The notes under the pieces were generated by a model, which saw nothing but the letters and a program-made list of their open reading frames with translations, did not search any database and was not told where the DNA came from. Source: Marinobacterium halophilum (GTDB lineage Bacteria > Pseudomonadota > Gammaproteobacteria > Pseudomonadales > Balneatricaceae). Taken from it: a DNA stretch of 64,000 bases. Where the stretch lies: the NCBI RefSeq assembly GCF_003014615.1, contig NZ_PYGI01000018.1, forward strand, positions 38,604 through 102,603, read 5' to 3'. Positions 6,966 through 16,595 of the stretch are shown here, piece after piece (position 1 is the stretch's first letter; the number at the start of each line of letters is the position of its first letter). A program made the translations under genes and the position numbers.

Positions 6966-8648
6966 ATGGATAATTCGGCAACACAGGTGAGTAGCAAAGG
7001 CAGTCTGATGTCCGGCTTCAACGGGTTGGGCATATTGCGTCAGCTCGGCCTGATGGTGGGCCTGGCTGCCAGCATTGCGATCGGTTTTGCCGTCGTGCTC
7101 TGGTCGCAAAAGCCGGATTATAACGTCCTGTTCTCCAACCTCAGCTTTGCCGATGCCAACGAAGTGATCGAGCAGCTGAGGCTGTTCAATGTCCCCTATA
7201 AATTCGATACCGATGGTCGTGCCATTCTGGTGCCGCAGGAGCATGTGCATCAGGCGCGCCTGAAACTTGCTTCCGAAGGCTTTACCAACGACAAGACGGT
7301 GGGTTTTGAGCTGCTGGAGCAGGAGCAGGGGCTGGGTACCAGTCAGTTCATGGAAAATGCTCGCTTCCGCCGTGGTCTGGAAGGTGAGCTGGCGCGCACG
7401 ATCAGCAGCCTGTTGGCGGTGCGTGCGGCCCGGGTACATCTGGCGTTGCCCAAGGAGTCCGTCTTTGTGCGTGACCAGCGCAAGCCGCGTGCCTCGGTGT
7501 TCATCGAAATGTTTTCCGGCCGTACTCTGGAACGTGACCAGGTCGCGGCAATCGCCAATCTGGTCGCATCCAGCATTCCTGAGCTGGCGGTTGAAGATGT
7601 AACTGTTGTGGACCAGAAAGGACGCTTGCTCAATACCCGCGATCAGGATGAAGACGTTGTGCTGGCGGCCAAGCAGCTGGAATACACCCGCAAGATCGAA
7701 CAGACGCTGGTCAACCGCATCAACAGTATTCTGCAGCCGGTGGTGGGGCTGGGCAACTTCCGGGCCGAGGTCTCTTCCGAGATCGACTTTACTGAAGTTG
7801 AACAGGCTGACGAGATCTACAACCCGGACCTGCCGGCCCTGCGCAGTGAAAAAACGATGGAAGAAAATCGGGCGTCCGGTGATCTCGCGCAAGGGGTTCC
7901 GGGAGCATTGTCCAATCAGCCGCCGGGGCCGAACTCCGTGCCGGAAGAGATGGCAGGCAATGCCGCTGCGAGCGGTCGGGCAGCCAACGGCTCCAGTCGC
8001 GAACAGGCGGTTCGTAACTATGAGCTGGATCGTACGCTGAGCTATACCCGTCATCAAACCGGCGTGGTCAAGCGCCTGAGCGTGGCGGTCGTGGTCGATG
8101 ACGTGAACAGTATCAATGCCGAAACCGGTAACAGTGAGCGCGTGCCCTGGTCGGAAAACGAACTGCAGCGCTTGCAGATGCTGGTGCGCAATGCTGTCGG
8201 TTATTCCGCCGTGCGGGGTGACAGTGTCACGGTGATCAATTCGGCTTTCGTGGCGACCGAGCCGTTTGATACGGCAGACCCGGCTCTGTGGGAGCAGGAC
8301 TGGTTCTGGGAAGTGATCAAGCAGGTGATGGCCGGGCTGTTTGTGCTGCTGCTGATTCTTGGCGTATTGCGTCCGATTCTGAAAAGTCTGGCGGATGCGG
8401 GCAAGCACAAGGAAATCACCACGTTGGGGCCGGCGGGCGAAATATCGGCCGACCTGGAAGGTCTTGAAGGCAGTGGCGTGGCCGACGACAAGGTAACCTT
8501 GGGTGGCAGCAGCGGCAACCGTGGCGTGCTGCCTACACCGAATGAAAGCTTTGATTATCAACTGAATGCCATCCGCAGCATGGTGGCGGAAGATCCGGAA
8601 AAAGTGGCACAGGCCGTGCGGCAATGGGTGATTGATCGTGACCGATGA
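6966..8648 (+). CDS. fliF: Flagellar MS-ring protein FliF
   Basis: This 560-residue protein has FliF layout: a short cytoplasmic N-terminus, a transmembrane helix near residues 25-48, a large periplasmic ring-forming region starting KPDYNVLFSNLSFADAN, a second membrane helix near 445-470, and a cytoplasmic tail that binds FliG. It builds the MS ring, the first basal-body structure. The C-terminus (VRQWVIDRD) is the typical FliG-binding end. The stop overlaps the start of fliG, so the two are translationally linked. Confidence 0.97.
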   Translation: MDNSATQVSSKGSLMSGFNGLGILRQLGLMVGLAASIAIGFAVVLWSQKPDYNVLFSNLSFADANEVIEQLRLFNVPYKFDTDGRAILVPQEHVHQARLKLASEGFTNDKTVGFELLEQEQGLGTSQFMENARFRRGLEGELARTISSLLAVRAARVHLALPKESVFVRDQRKPRASVFIEMFSGRTLERDQVAAIANLVASSIPELAVEDVTVVDQKGRLLNTRDQDEDVVLAAKQLEYTRKIEQTLVNRINSILQPVVGLGNFRAEVSSEIDFTEVEQADEIYNPDLPALRSEKTMEENRASGDLAQGVPGALSNQPPGPNSVPEEMAGNAAASGRAANGSSREQAVRNYELDRTLSYTRHQTGVVKRLSVAVVVDDVNSINAETGNSERVPWSENELQRLQMLVRNAVGYSAVRGDSVTVINSAFVATEPFDTADPALWEQDWFWEVIKQVMAGLFVLLLILGVLRPILKSLADAGKHKEITTLGPAGEISADLEGLEGSGVADDKVTLGGSSGNRGVLPTPNESFDYQLNAIRSMVAEDPEKVAQAVRQWVIDRDR

Positions 8649-9642
8649 AAGTGAACTCACCGAGATCCAGAAAGCGGCGATCCTGCTGATCAGCCTGGGT
8701 GAATCCGATGCGGCGGAAATTCTCAAGCATCTGGGACCCAAGGAAGTACAGCGGATCGGTGAAGCGATGACGCAGCTTGATAACATTCCGCAGTCCCGTG
8801 TGGAAGCGGTGGTCGCCGACTTCATGAACGTGGTCAGCGACCAGACCGGCATTGGCATCAACAACGACCGTTACATCCGGGCCATGCTCAATCAGGCACT
8901 GGGCGAAGAAAAGGCGAAGACCCTGATCGACCGCATCCTGTTCAGTACCAACACCTCGGGATTGGATACCCTGCGCTGGATGGACCCGCGCCAGGTGGCG
9001 GAAGCTCTGCGCTATGAGCACCCTCAGATTCAGGCGGTTGTCATCGCCTACCTTGATTCCGATCAGGCGGCCATTGTGCTGTCCTTTTTCGATGAGAAGT
9101 CGCGGCTGGAAATCCTGATGCGTATCGCGGCCCTGGATCGTATCCAGCCGCAGGCACTACAGGAGCTTAATGACATGTTCGAAACCCAGTTTACCGGCAG
9201 CAAGGCGAGCCAGTCCCGGACTCTTGGCGGCGTGCGTTCAGCCGCGAACATCATGAACTTCATGGAGTCGTCGCTGGAAGCTGAGCTGATGGAAGGGATC
9301 AAGGATAATGACGAAAGCCTGGCCAGTGAAATCTCCGATCTCATGTTCGTCTTCGAGAACCTCTCCGATGTGGATGATCGCGGTATTCAGGTCATCTTGC
9401 GTGAAGTGTCAACCGACAGCCTGGTGATGGCCCTGAAGGGCGCTGATACCTCGCTGCAGGAAAAGGTTTTCAAGAACATGTCCAAACGTGCGGCCGAGCT
9501 GCTGCGTGATGACCTTGAGGCCAAAGGACCCGTGCGTGTGTCCGAAGTTGAAGAGGCCCAAAAAGAGATTCTTACGGTGGCTCGACGATTGGCGGATGAT
9601 GGCGAGATTATGCTGGGCGGTTCCGGTGAAGAGATGATTTGA
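8632..9642 (+). CDS. fliG: Flagellar motor switch protein FliG
   Basis: The product of up to 336 residues forms the rotor ring that contacts the stator and transmits torque and direction switching. FliG hallmarks are visible: QKAAILLISLGE at the N-terminus, the HPQIQAVVIAYLD region in the middle, and the charged C-terminal motor domain (DDRGIQVILREVSTDSL). The start is uncertain: TTG 8632 and GTG 8638 are both in frame within the end of fliF, and no clear RBS separates them. The stop overlaps the ATG of fliH. Confidence 0.96.
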   Translation: MIVTDESELTEIQKAAILLISLGESDAAEILKHLGPKEVQRIGEAMTQLDNIPQSRVEAVVADFMNVVSDQTGIGINNDRYIRAMLNQALGEEKAKTLIDRILFSTNTSGLDTLRWMDPRQVAEALRYEHPQIQAVVIAYLDSDQAAIVLSFFDEKSRLEILMRIAALDRIQPQALQELNDMFETQFTGSKASQSRTLGGVRSAANIMNFMESSLEAELMEGIKDNDESLASEISDLMFVFENLSDVDDRGIQVILREVSTDSLVMALKGADTSLQEKVFKNMSKRAAELLRDDLEAKGPVRVSEVEEAQKEILTVARRLADDGEIMLGGSGEEMI

Positions 9643-10394
9643 TGAAAAGCGATACTCCAGCCCGCATCCGCGCAGCCGAGGCTGGCCAAGTCGAGCGCTG
9701 GTTGCCGCCTGATGTGGGTGGCGAGGCGCGTGTGGTACAGGCGTTGGCGCGCAAGCAGCCAAGCCCGCTGGCCGAACTGGATGTGTCGGTCGTCGAAGAA
9801 GAGATATTTGCCGAAAAATTGACGCTGGCGCAATGGGAATCGATCTGTGAGGAAGCGCGTCAGGAAGGCTATGCCGAAGGGCTGGTGCAGGGGCAGGAAC
9901 AGGGTCGCACAGATGGTCATGCTCAGGGACTGGCGCAAGGGTTGGCGGCCGGGCAGGCCGAAATCGAGGCGCGCCTGCAACAGCTGGATGGCTTGCTGCA
10001 GCAACTGCAGCAGCCGTTGGAACAGCAGCGTGAAGCCCTTGAGGATACGCTGATACGCCTGGTTGTCAGTCTGGCGGAGTCGGCCGTCAAGGCAGAGCTC
10101 AGTATCAATATCGAGCACCTGGCCCAAAGTGCGCGTGAGGCCCTGGCCCAGTTGCCTGAAGGTACCGGCGAAGTGGTGCTGAAAGTGCATCCCGACCAGC
10201 TGGTTGCACTGGCCCCACTGTTGAATACCGAAAAACTGGCCCTGGTCGGCGATGATACGCTTGCGGCCGGGGGCTGTCGGGTCGATAGCGGCAGCTGTCG
10301 GGTCGACTATCAAGTCGAGCAGCGTTTCCGCCAGGTCGCCGACCAGTTGCTGGCGCGCCTGATCAAGACTCCCGTCGATAGTGATGACGCATAA
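9642..10394 (+). CDS. fliH: Flagellar export ATPase regulator FliH
   Basis: This 250-residue protein keeps the ATPase FliI inactive and links it to the export gate. The central region holds the GxxxG-type glycine repeats typical of FliH (about residues 70-105, EGxxxGxxxG spacing) followed by a Gln-rich coiled coil and the C-terminal FliI-binding domain. I use the ATG at 9642, which overlaps the fliG stop (TGATG), rather than the TTG one codon earlier. fliI starts 12 bases after the stop. Confidence 0.95.
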   Translation: MKSDTPARIRAAEAGQVERWLPPDVGGEARVVQALARKQPSPLAELDVSVVEEEIFAEKLTLAQWESICEEARQEGYAEGLVQGQEQGRTDGHAQGLAQGLAAGQAEIEARLQQLDGLLQQLQQPLEQQREALEDTLIRLVVSLAESAVKAELSINIEHLAQSAREALAQLPEGTGEVVLKVHPDQLVALAPLLNTEKLALVGDDTLAAGGCRVDSGSCRVDYQVEQRFRQVADQLLARLIKTPVDSDDA

Positions 10395-10406
10395 TGGGTA
10401 GCGCTC

Positions 10407-11789
10407 ATGCCGGATCTTGATCAGCGCCTCAAACGTTATCTCCAATGTGAATATGAGCCGCCACGGCCGGATGTCGAAGGCCGTGTTACACGCCTGATAG
10501 GCCTGACGCTGGAAGCGGTGGGGCTTAAGGTTGCTCTGGGGGATTACTGTCTGGTTTCCCTGCAAGGCAACGGCAGTGTTGAAGCCGAAGTGGTCGGCTT
10601 TTCCGGCGACCGCGTGTATCTGATGCCTCTCGACAGCGTCGATGGACTGTCGCCTGGCGCGGCGGTACGCCCGCGCGTAGGTGCCAGTCTGGTGCCGGTC
10701 GGTTTCGGTTTGCTCGGACGGGTCATTGACGGCATTGGTCGTCCGCTGGATGGCAAGGGGCCGCTCCGGCCTGACGATATGGTGACGCTGGCGGGTGAAA
10801 CCATCAACCCGTTGCACCGCCACCCGATTGAACAGACTCTGGATGTCGGCGTACGTGCCATTAATGGCCTGCTGACGGTGGGGCGTGGGCAGCGTTTGGG
10901 TCTGTTTGCCGGCAGTGGCGTGGGCAAGTCGGTGCTGCTGGGCATGATGACCCGCTTCACCGAGGCGGAGATTACTGTCGTGGGCTTGATCGGTGAGCGT
11001 GGCCGTGAGGTGCGGGAGTTCATCGACCACAGCCTGGGCCCTGAAGGCATGGCGCGCTCAGTTGTGGTGGCGGCACCTGCAGATGATTCGCCGCTGATGC
11101 GCTTGCGAGCGGCGCAGCTGACCACGCGCATTGCCGAATATTTCCGTGCGCAGGGCAAGAATGTACTGCTGTTGATGGATTCGTTGACCCGTTATGCTCA
11201 GGCGCAGCGTGAGATCGCATTGGCGGTGGGTGAGCCCCCGGCCACCAAGGGCTATCCGCCCTCGGTGTTTGCCAAGTTGCCCAAGCTGGTCGAACGTGCC
11301 GGCAATGGCGAGACCGGTGGTGGTTCGATCACGGCGTTCTATACTGTGTTGACCGAAGGTGATGACCAGCAGGACCCGGTTGCCGATTCGGCGCGCGCCA
11401 TTCTGGATGGGCATTTTGTGCTGTCACGTAGCCTGGCCGAGCAGGGTCATTATCCGGCACTGGATATTGAGGCATCAATCAGCCGTGCGATGCCGCAGAT
11501 TGTGGATGAGAGCCAGCTGCACCTGGCCTTGCAGTTCAAGCGGCTTTACTCGCGCTACCAGCAGAATGCCGACTTGATTGCGGTAGGTGCGTATGCTCGC
11601 GGCAGTGACCCGGAAACGGATCGGGCGGTGGACATGTTGCCGGTGATCCGTGCCTATCTGCAGCAGGGCATGAATGAACCCATGCCGATCAAGCGCTGCA
11701 TGCAGGAGCTGGCGATGCTGATGTCGGCGCCGCCGCAGCAGCCACAAAATGCAACGGCTCAGGGACAACCGCTGCGGCGCACGCCCTGA
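10407..11789 (+). CDS. fliI: Flagellum-specific ATPase FliI
   Basis: This 460-residue F1-beta-like ATPase drives export of flagellar subunits through the type III apparatus. The Walker A motif GSGVGKS lies near residues 168-174 and the Walker B-like [17 protein letters not shown] stretch near 253. The length is normal for the family. It sits between fliH and fliJ, its regulator and stalk partner. Confidence 0.97.
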   Translation: MPDLDQRLKRYLQCEYEPPRPDVEGRVTRLIGLTLEAVGLKVALGDYCLVSLQGNGSVEAEVVGFSGDRVYLMPLDSVDGLSPGAAVRPRVGASLVPVGFGLLGRVIDGIGRPLDGKGPLRPDDMVTLAGETINPLHRHPIEQTLDVGVRAINGLLTVGRGQRLGLFAGSGVGKSVLLGMMTRFTEAEITVVGLIGERGREVREFIDHSLGPEGMARSVVVAAPADDSPLMRLRAAQLTTRIAEYFRAQGKNVLLLMDSLTRYAQAQREIALAVGEPPATKGYPPSVFAKLPKLVERAGNGETGGGSITAFYTVLTEGDDQQDPVADSARAILDGHFVLSRSLAEQGHYPALDIEASISRAMPQIVDESQLHLALQFKRLYSRYQQNADLIAVGAYARGSDPETDRAVDMLPVIRAYLQQGMNEPMPIKRCMQELAMLMSAPPQQPQNATAQGQPLRRTP

Positions 11790-11807
11790 CCAGAAGGATA
11801 GTGGAAA

Positions 11808-12254
11808 ATGACCAAGCCCCGTTCCCAACGATTACAGGTAGTTCTTGCCGTCGCTGAACGCAAGCGTCAGGAAGCTGAACGCTTTCTGGCGGATGCACAG
11901 CGACGTGTCAATCAGGGCGAAAACGGTATCGTTCAGCTGCAGGGCTATCTGGGCGAATATCAACAGCAGTTTACCGCAACGGGACGTGAGGGTATCAGCA
12001 TTCAGGATCTGCACGTACAGCAGGCGTTCATGCAGAAAATTACCCATACCATGCAGGAGCAGGAGCAGGCACTGCAGCAGGCACGTGATCAGGTGCAGCA
12101 GGTACAGGCCTACTGGCAGCAAACCTATGCGCGGCAGAAAGGTATAGAAAATCTGGTGCAAAAGGCGCAGAACGAAGAGTCACATGAGCGTGATCGCAAA
12201 TTGCAGCAGGAAATAGACGAGCGCTCGCAACATGTCCGTCCGCGGTATATCTGA
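11808..12254 (+). CDS. fliJ: Flagellar export protein FliJ
   Basis: This 148-residue protein is almost entirely charged and Gln-rich coiled coil, as expected for FliJ, the stalk of the FliI ATPase ring and an escort for late export chaperones. Identification rests on length, coiled-coil character and position directly after fliI. GAAGGA precedes the ATG. It ends the fliE-J group; a sigma54 promoter for fliK begins six bases after the stop. Confidence 0.92.
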   Translation: MTKPRSQRLQVVLAVAERKRQEAERFLADAQRRVNQGENGIVQLQGYLGEYQQQFTATGREGISIQDLHVQQAFMQKITHTMQEQEQALQQARDQVQQVQAYWQQTYARQKGIENLVQKAQNEESHERDRKLQQEIDERSQHVRPRYI

Positions 12255-12259
12255 AACAT

Positions 12260-12275
12260 TGGCACTTAAATTGCT
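12260..12275 (+). promoter_or_regulatory. sigma54 promoter upstream of fliK
   Basis: TGGCACTTAAATTGCT matches the -24/-12 consensus with GG and GC at the correct spacing and differs only at the weakly conserved seventh base. The expected start of transcription is near 12287, about 22 bases before the fliK ATG at 12309. In Pseudomonas aeruginosa fliK belongs to the FleR/RpoN-dependent class III. Confidence 0.82.
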
Positions 12276-12308
12276 TGTTCCTGTTGTTATCATTTGCAGG
12301 ACTCTGCC

Positions 12309-14114
12309 ATGGCCATCATCAAAACGGTTTCGAATTCACCACTGGCGCTGAATCTGGCGGTGCTTCCGGCTGCCTCCATGACGGCCACAGCTGGTGCTCC
12401 GATGCAACCGGGCGGTACTCCGGCTTCGGGTTTTCAACTCTTGTATCAGGGCTCATTGCAGGCGCAGGAGGGGCAACAGCCCGCGTCTGTTGACGGAAAG
12501 CCTTTGCCTCCCGAAGGCGAAGCCTTGCCGGAGGAGGCTGCATTGGTGGATGCGCAGGTCGAGCCGGGCGTTCAGCAGGCATCGGCTGAGCACCCAGCAC
12601 CGTTGTTGGCAGACGGCCACTGGTCTTTGCCGGCACCCTCAATCAAAGGTATAGCGGCCGACGCTGATGGCAAACCGATTGTTCCTGCCGCCGCCACTGC
12701 GCCGCTACCGACTGATGAAGCCGCGCGTGCTGCAGGTGTGGCCACGCCGACACGGTCTGCAGGTACAGCAGCAGCCCCCGTCGTGACACCTCCGCCGTCA
12801 CCCGCAAATGTGCTTCCGGCTCAGAATGATATTGCCGCTCAGATGGCTGCCAGCGTTCAGTCCTCGGCACTGACTCAAACCCAAAATGCAGCTCAAGTTC
12901 AGGCTCAGGCTCAGGCTACGTTGGCGGCTGCAGGCCATCGTGGCGAGGCGGTCCCTCCGATTGCAGTGCCTGCGGGCGGTACCGACAAACCGGGTAGTAA
13001 CAATAAGCCGGGCACTCCTGCTCAAGTATTGCCTGCGACCTCGGCTGCGAGCCCCGGTAGCGCAACAGTCTCGGCCGCTGAGCTGGACGCGTCTCTGAAG
13101 GCAGGTACGGCGGCGGCCGGTGTTTCTGACACTGCAGGGGCGAGCGGAGTTGCTGTCGCAGCATCCAGTGTGTCGACAACGGGTGTTGCGGCGGGAACTA
13201 CGGGAGTGATGCCGCAGACGAGTGAGGGCGTAAGTACGGTGGCAATGGCTGCATCTGCAGCCCCTGCGGCGAGTACCGTGGCTGGTGATTCACCGTCGGT
13301 TGGTACACCGGCAGGGCTGCCGGCTCCCTCTGTCGAAGCGTCTAAAGCGGGCGCAGTGGATATGGATGCGGTGCGTGGTACGCTGGCTGCAGCGGATAAA
13401 GCGGCAGCTGAGGTTACGGTTGTCCGTGAGGGAGCTACGGCTTCATTGCCCACGCGTCCTGATAGTGGTGTGCCACGCCCTGCGATGGAGGGGGCTGCAG
13501 GCAATGCACGCATGGAGGGTGGTGCTCAGGCCGTGCAGGCCATTGCAGCAGCCACGACAGAAGGGGGCGATACATCTTCCGATACCGGTCAGCAGCAGCG
13601 GCAGGATGGCCAGCAGGCCTCGTTGTCCAATAGCGCGTCATCGCGCCCGCTTTCCGGGACGGCTCCGGCCGCGTCACCGGCCGCATTTGCCTTGCAGCAG
13701 CAGCTGGCTGAGCCGCGCTGGAGTCAACAACTGGGTGAACGTGCTGTCATGATGGCGCAACACGGTCCGCGTGTAGCGCATATCCAGCTGGATCCGCCGG
13801 AGCTGGGAGCGATGCAGATTCGTATCCATATGCAGGGAGCGGATCAGGTCAGCGTCAGCTTTACCAGTGCGCACCCAATGGTTCGCGATGCGCTGGAGCA
13901 GCAGATGCCCAGATTACGTGAGATGTTCGCCGATCAGGGCCTGAATCTACAGGACTCCTCGGTTGCGGATGAGGCGCGTCAGCAGGGCTCGGATCAGCGC
14001 GAGCGCGCCGATGAACAGGGGCGTGCCGGGCACTATGCCGGAACGGCAGACGGCAATGCATCCGAGGCTCCGGCCGCCGCCATCGCGTTGGGTCTGGTGG
14101 ACTACTACGCCTGA
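12309..14114 (+). CDS. fliK: Flagellar hook-length control protein FliK
   Basis: This protein of about 601 residues is exported and acts as a ruler that switches export specificity once the hook is complete. A long low-complexity linker rich in Ala, Pro, Gly, Ser and Thr fills about residues 30-450. The conserved hook-length domain follows (PPELGAMQIRIHMQGADQVSVSF, with the predicted beta strands, about residues 490-560). The ATG at 12309 has GCAGGA seven bases upstream. It is the first gene behind the sigma54 promoter at 12260 and probably leads fliKLMNOPQR-flhB. Confidence 0.93.
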   Translation: MAIIKTVSNSPLALNLAVLPAASMTATAGAPMQPGGTPASGFQLLYQGSLQAQEGQQPASVDGKPLPPEGEALPEEAALVDAQVEPGVQQASAEHPAPLLADGHWSLPAPSIKGIAADADGKPIVPAAATAPLPTDEAARAAGVATPTRSAGTAAAPVVTPPPSPANVLPAQNDIAAQMAASVQSSALTQTQNAAQVQAQAQATLAAAGHRGEAVPPIAVPAGGTDKPGSNNKPGTPAQVLPATSAASPGSATVSAAELDASLKAGTAAAGVSDTAGASGVAVAASSVSTTGVAAGTTGVMPQTSEGVSTVAMAASAAPAASTVAGDSPSVGTPAGLPAPSVEASKAGAVDMDAVRGTLAAADKAAAEVTVVREGATASLPTRPDSGVPRPAMEGAAGNARMEGGAQAVQAIAAATTEGGDTSSDTGQQQRQDGQQASLSNSASSRPLSGTAPAASPAAFALQQQLAEPRWSQQLGERAVMMAQHGPRVAHIQLDPPELGAMQIRIHMQGADQVSVSFTSAHPMVRDALEQQMPRLREMFADQGLNLQDSSVADEARQQGSDQRERADEQGRAGHYAGTADGNASEAPAAAIALGLVDYYA

Positions 14115-14188
14115 GGCTTCAGCCCCAAAAGCAGTGTGGTATATTAGTCGCTTGATCGGCATATACGCGATAACCGGTGGAGGCACGA

Positions 14189-14713
14189 ATGGCGACCAAT
14201 GACGCGGCTGAAAACAGCCCTGCGGATGGTGGTAAGGGATCCAAGAAAAAACTGATTATCATGCTGGTACTGGGGGCTGTTCTGCTGCTTGGGGGCGGTG
14301 CAGCCGGTACTTTCTTTCTGTTGTCCTCCGATGAGGTGGCTGTGGAGGCTGCTGCGGCTGCGCCACAGGTGCAGCAAGAGGCGATCTATACCAAAGTCCG
14401 TACGCTGGAAGGCAAACCTTCATTTGTGGTGACGCTGCAATCGGCTGATGACAAGCGGCATTACATGCAGGCCTTTGTCGAGGCGAAAAGCCGTAATCCT
14501 CTGGTGGATGAGGCCCTTCAGTTGCATATGCCGCTGATTGTTGCACGCTTGAATGCGCTGTTTGGTACCCAGTCGTTCGAAGACTTGCAAAGCCTTGAAG
14601 GCAAGAAGGCACTGCGTAATGAAGCAACACTGCTGGTGCAGTCGATCATGCAGGACAAGCTCGGCGAACCGGGTGTTGAAACCATTCTCTTTACCAACTT
14701 TGTCATGCAGTAG
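14189..14713 (+). CDS. fliL: Flagellar basal body-associated protein FliL
   Basis: This 174-residue single-pass inner-membrane protein has a short charged cytoplasmic N-terminus (GKGSKKK), one transmembrane helix near residues 24-46, and a periplasmic domain with the FliL features VVTLQSADDKRHYMQAFVEA and ILFTNFVMQ at the end. It surrounds or stabilises the stator. The ATG at 14189 is chosen because GGTGGAGG lies five bases upstream; an in-frame GTG at 14177 overlaps that RBS. fliM follows 10 bases after the stop. Confidence 0.94.
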   Translation: MATNDAAENSPADGGKGSKKKLIIMLVLGAVLLLGGGAAGTFFLLSSDEVAVEAAAAAPQVQQEAIYTKVRTLEGKPSFVVTLQSADDKRHYMQAFVEAKSRNPLVDEALQLHMPLIVARLNALFGTQSFEDLQSLEGKKALRNEATLLVQSIMQDKLGEPGVETILFTNFVMQ

Positions 14714-14723
14714 GATGAACTAG

Positions 14724-15710
14724 ATGTCGGTCAAGGATCTGCTCTCCCAGGACGAGATCGATGCGCTGCTCCATGGCGTTGATGATGGTGACGTCGAAAC
14801 CGATGATGACGCGGATGCGGAGTCGGAAGGCGGCATACAGACCTATGACTTGGCCAGTCATGAGCGTATTGTGCGTGGGCGCATGCCCACGCTGGAAATG
14901 ATCAATGAGCGTTTTGCCCGGCATACCCGCATCAGCCTGTTCAATTTGCTGCGTCGCACTGCTGACGTCACCGTAGGCGGCATCCAGGTGATGAAGTACG
15001 GTGACTACATCCACACCCTGTACGTGCCAACCAGCATGAGTCTGGTCAAGGCGCACCCGTTACGCGGTACGGCACTGTTTATCATGGATGCGCGCCTGGT
15101 ATTCCGGCTGGTTGACCAATTCTTTGGTGGCGATGGCCGACATGCCAAAATCGAAGGGCGGGAGTTCACACCGACCGAGACGCGGATCGTACACAAGACC
15201 TTGCAGCAGTTGTTTCATGACCTTGAAGAGGCCTGGCGTCCGGTGCATCCGTTGAGCTTCGAGCATGTTGGCCACGAAGTGAACCCGGCCATGGCCAATG
15301 CGGTCAACCCGACTGAGGTAGTGGTGGTCAGTACATTCCAGATCGATCTTGAGGGTGGCACCGGCGAGCTGCATGTCACCATGCCCTATTCGATGCTGGA
15401 GCCGGTGCGTGATCAGTTGCTGTCGGGTGTACAGACTACCGAAGAACAGAAGGATGAACGCTGGCTGGGTGCCTTGCGCCGTGACATCATCATGGCCACC
15501 CTGGAGCTGGACCTGCGTGTGGCTGAGCGGGAGTTGACCCTGCGTGACATCATGGAGTTCGAGGCGGGTGACATCATCCCGATCGAGCTGTCTGACAGCC
15601 TGCAGCTCAACGCCAATGGCGTACCGCTGTTCAACTGCCAGCTCGGTACCTCGCGTGGCAATATGGCGGTGAAAATCAAGGATATCATCAAGCGACCGGG
15701 TTCCGACTGA
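14724..15710 (+). CDS. fliM: Flagellar motor switch protein FliM
   Basis: This 328-residue C-ring protein binds phosphorylated CheY and changes rotation direction. The N-terminal CheY-binding motif LLSQDEIDALL is at about residues 6-16, followed by an acidic linker, the CheC-like middle domain and the SpoA-like C-terminal domain shared with FliN (GTSRGNMAVKI). Length is normal. fliN follows after 22 bases. Confidence 0.97.
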   Translation: MSVKDLLSQDEIDALLHGVDDGDVETDDDADAESEGGIQTYDLASHERIVRGRMPTLEMINERFARHTRISLFNLLRRTADVTVGGIQVMKYGDYIHTLYVPTSMSLVKAHPLRGTALFIMDARLVFRLVDQFFGGDGRHAKIEGREFTPTETRIVHKTLQQLFHDLEEAWRPVHPLSFEHVGHEVNPAMANAVNPTEVVVVSTFQIDLEGGTGELHVTMPYSMLEPVRDQLLSGVQTTEEQKDERWLGALRRDIIMATLELDLRVAERELTLRDIMEFEAGDIIPIELSDSLQLNANGVPLFNCQLGTSRGNMAVKIKDIIKRPGSD

Positions 15711-15732
15711 GCCGGCCTGCGGAGAGAGCAAC

Positions 15733-16182
15733 GTGAGTAACGAAAACAACAACCAGGACCAGCAGGCGATGGCCGATGAGTGGGCCGCCGCACTGGAAGA
15801 GCAGACAGCGGATGCAGGTTTTGACGCCGACTCGCTGCTGAATGATGTACAGGCCCAGTCGGCCAGCGCGGCACAGGGTGTCGAACTGGATGAGCTGAAG
15901 GATGATTCGATACCGGTCTCCGACCCCAAGCTCGATGTGATTCTGGATATTCCGGTGACATTGACCATGGAAGTGGGGGGCACTGAAATTGCGATCCGCA
16001 ACCTGCTGCAGTTGAGCCAGGGCTCGGTGATCGAGCTTGACCGGGTGGCGGGTGAGCCATTGGATGTAAAGGTAAACGGCACCTTGATCGCTCATGGTGA
16101 GGTGGTGGTCGTCAATGACCGCTACGGCATCCGACTGACGGATGTTATCAGCCCGCAGGAACGCATCCGGCGGTTGAAATGA
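15733..16182 (+). CDS. fliN: Flagellar motor switch protein FliN
   Basis: This 149-residue C-ring protein has an acidic, Gln/Ala-rich N-terminal half and a C-terminal SpoA domain (IPVTLTMEVGGTEIAIRNLL then GSVIELDRVAGEPLDVKVNG). It starts with GTG after GGAGAGAG. The stop overlaps the fliO start (ATGA). Confidence 0.97.
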   Translation: MSNENNNQDQQAMADEWAAALEEQTADAGFDADSLLNDVQAQSASAAQGVELDELKDDSIPVSDPKLDVILDIPVTLTMEVGGTEIAIRNLLQLSQGSVIELDRVAGEPLDVKVNGTLIAHGEVVVVNDRYGIRLTDVISPQERIRRLK

Positions 16183-16595
16183 AGTGGCTGAGTAGCGCCC
16201 TGCTGCTGCCGTTGATGGCGCATGCAGGTGAAATACCGGTCGCTCCACGCGCCGAAATGCCTGATCCATTGTCCTGGGGCAGTTTGCTGCAATTGGGGCT
16301 GGGACTGGCGCTGGTTGTCGGCCTGATTTTACTGCTGGGCTGGCTGGTGCGACGGGTCAATGGCGCCTCGGCATCCGGCCAGGGCATGAAAGTGCTGGCG
16401 GCCCTGCCGTTGGGGCAGCGTGAGCGGGCGGTCCTGGTGCAGGTGGGGCAGGAGCAGCTGTTGCTGGGAGTCGCTCCCGGTCGGGTCAGCTTGCTGAAGC
16501 ACTTTGATGCACCGGTGGTGGACTCCGAGGCCGTGCGTGGCAGCATGTTTGCCGAGCGTCTGCAGCAGGCGATCGGGCGCGGAGGTCCGCAGTGA
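16179..16595 (+). CDS. fliO: Flagellar biosynthesis protein FliO
   Basis: This 138-residue protein has a cleavable-looking N-terminal signal ([16 protein letters not shown]), one transmembrane helix near residues 35-57 and a cytoplasmic domain containing [19 protein letters not shown]. FliO helps assemble FliP into the export gate. Its start and stop overlap fliN and fliP respectively, so translation is probably coupled. Confidence 0.94.
   Translation: MKWLSSALLLPLMAHAGEIPVAPRAEMPDPLSWGSLLQLGLGLALVVGLILLLGWLVRRVNGASASGQGMKVLAALPLGQRERAVLVQVGQEQLLLGVAPGRVSLLKHFDAPVVDSEAVRGSMFAERLQQAIGRGGPQ

Noticed and set aside
14137..14152. sigma54-like sequence before fliL
   Set aside because: TGGTATATTAGTCGCT keeps GG and GC but loses several other consensus bases; fliL is better explained by the fliK promoter.
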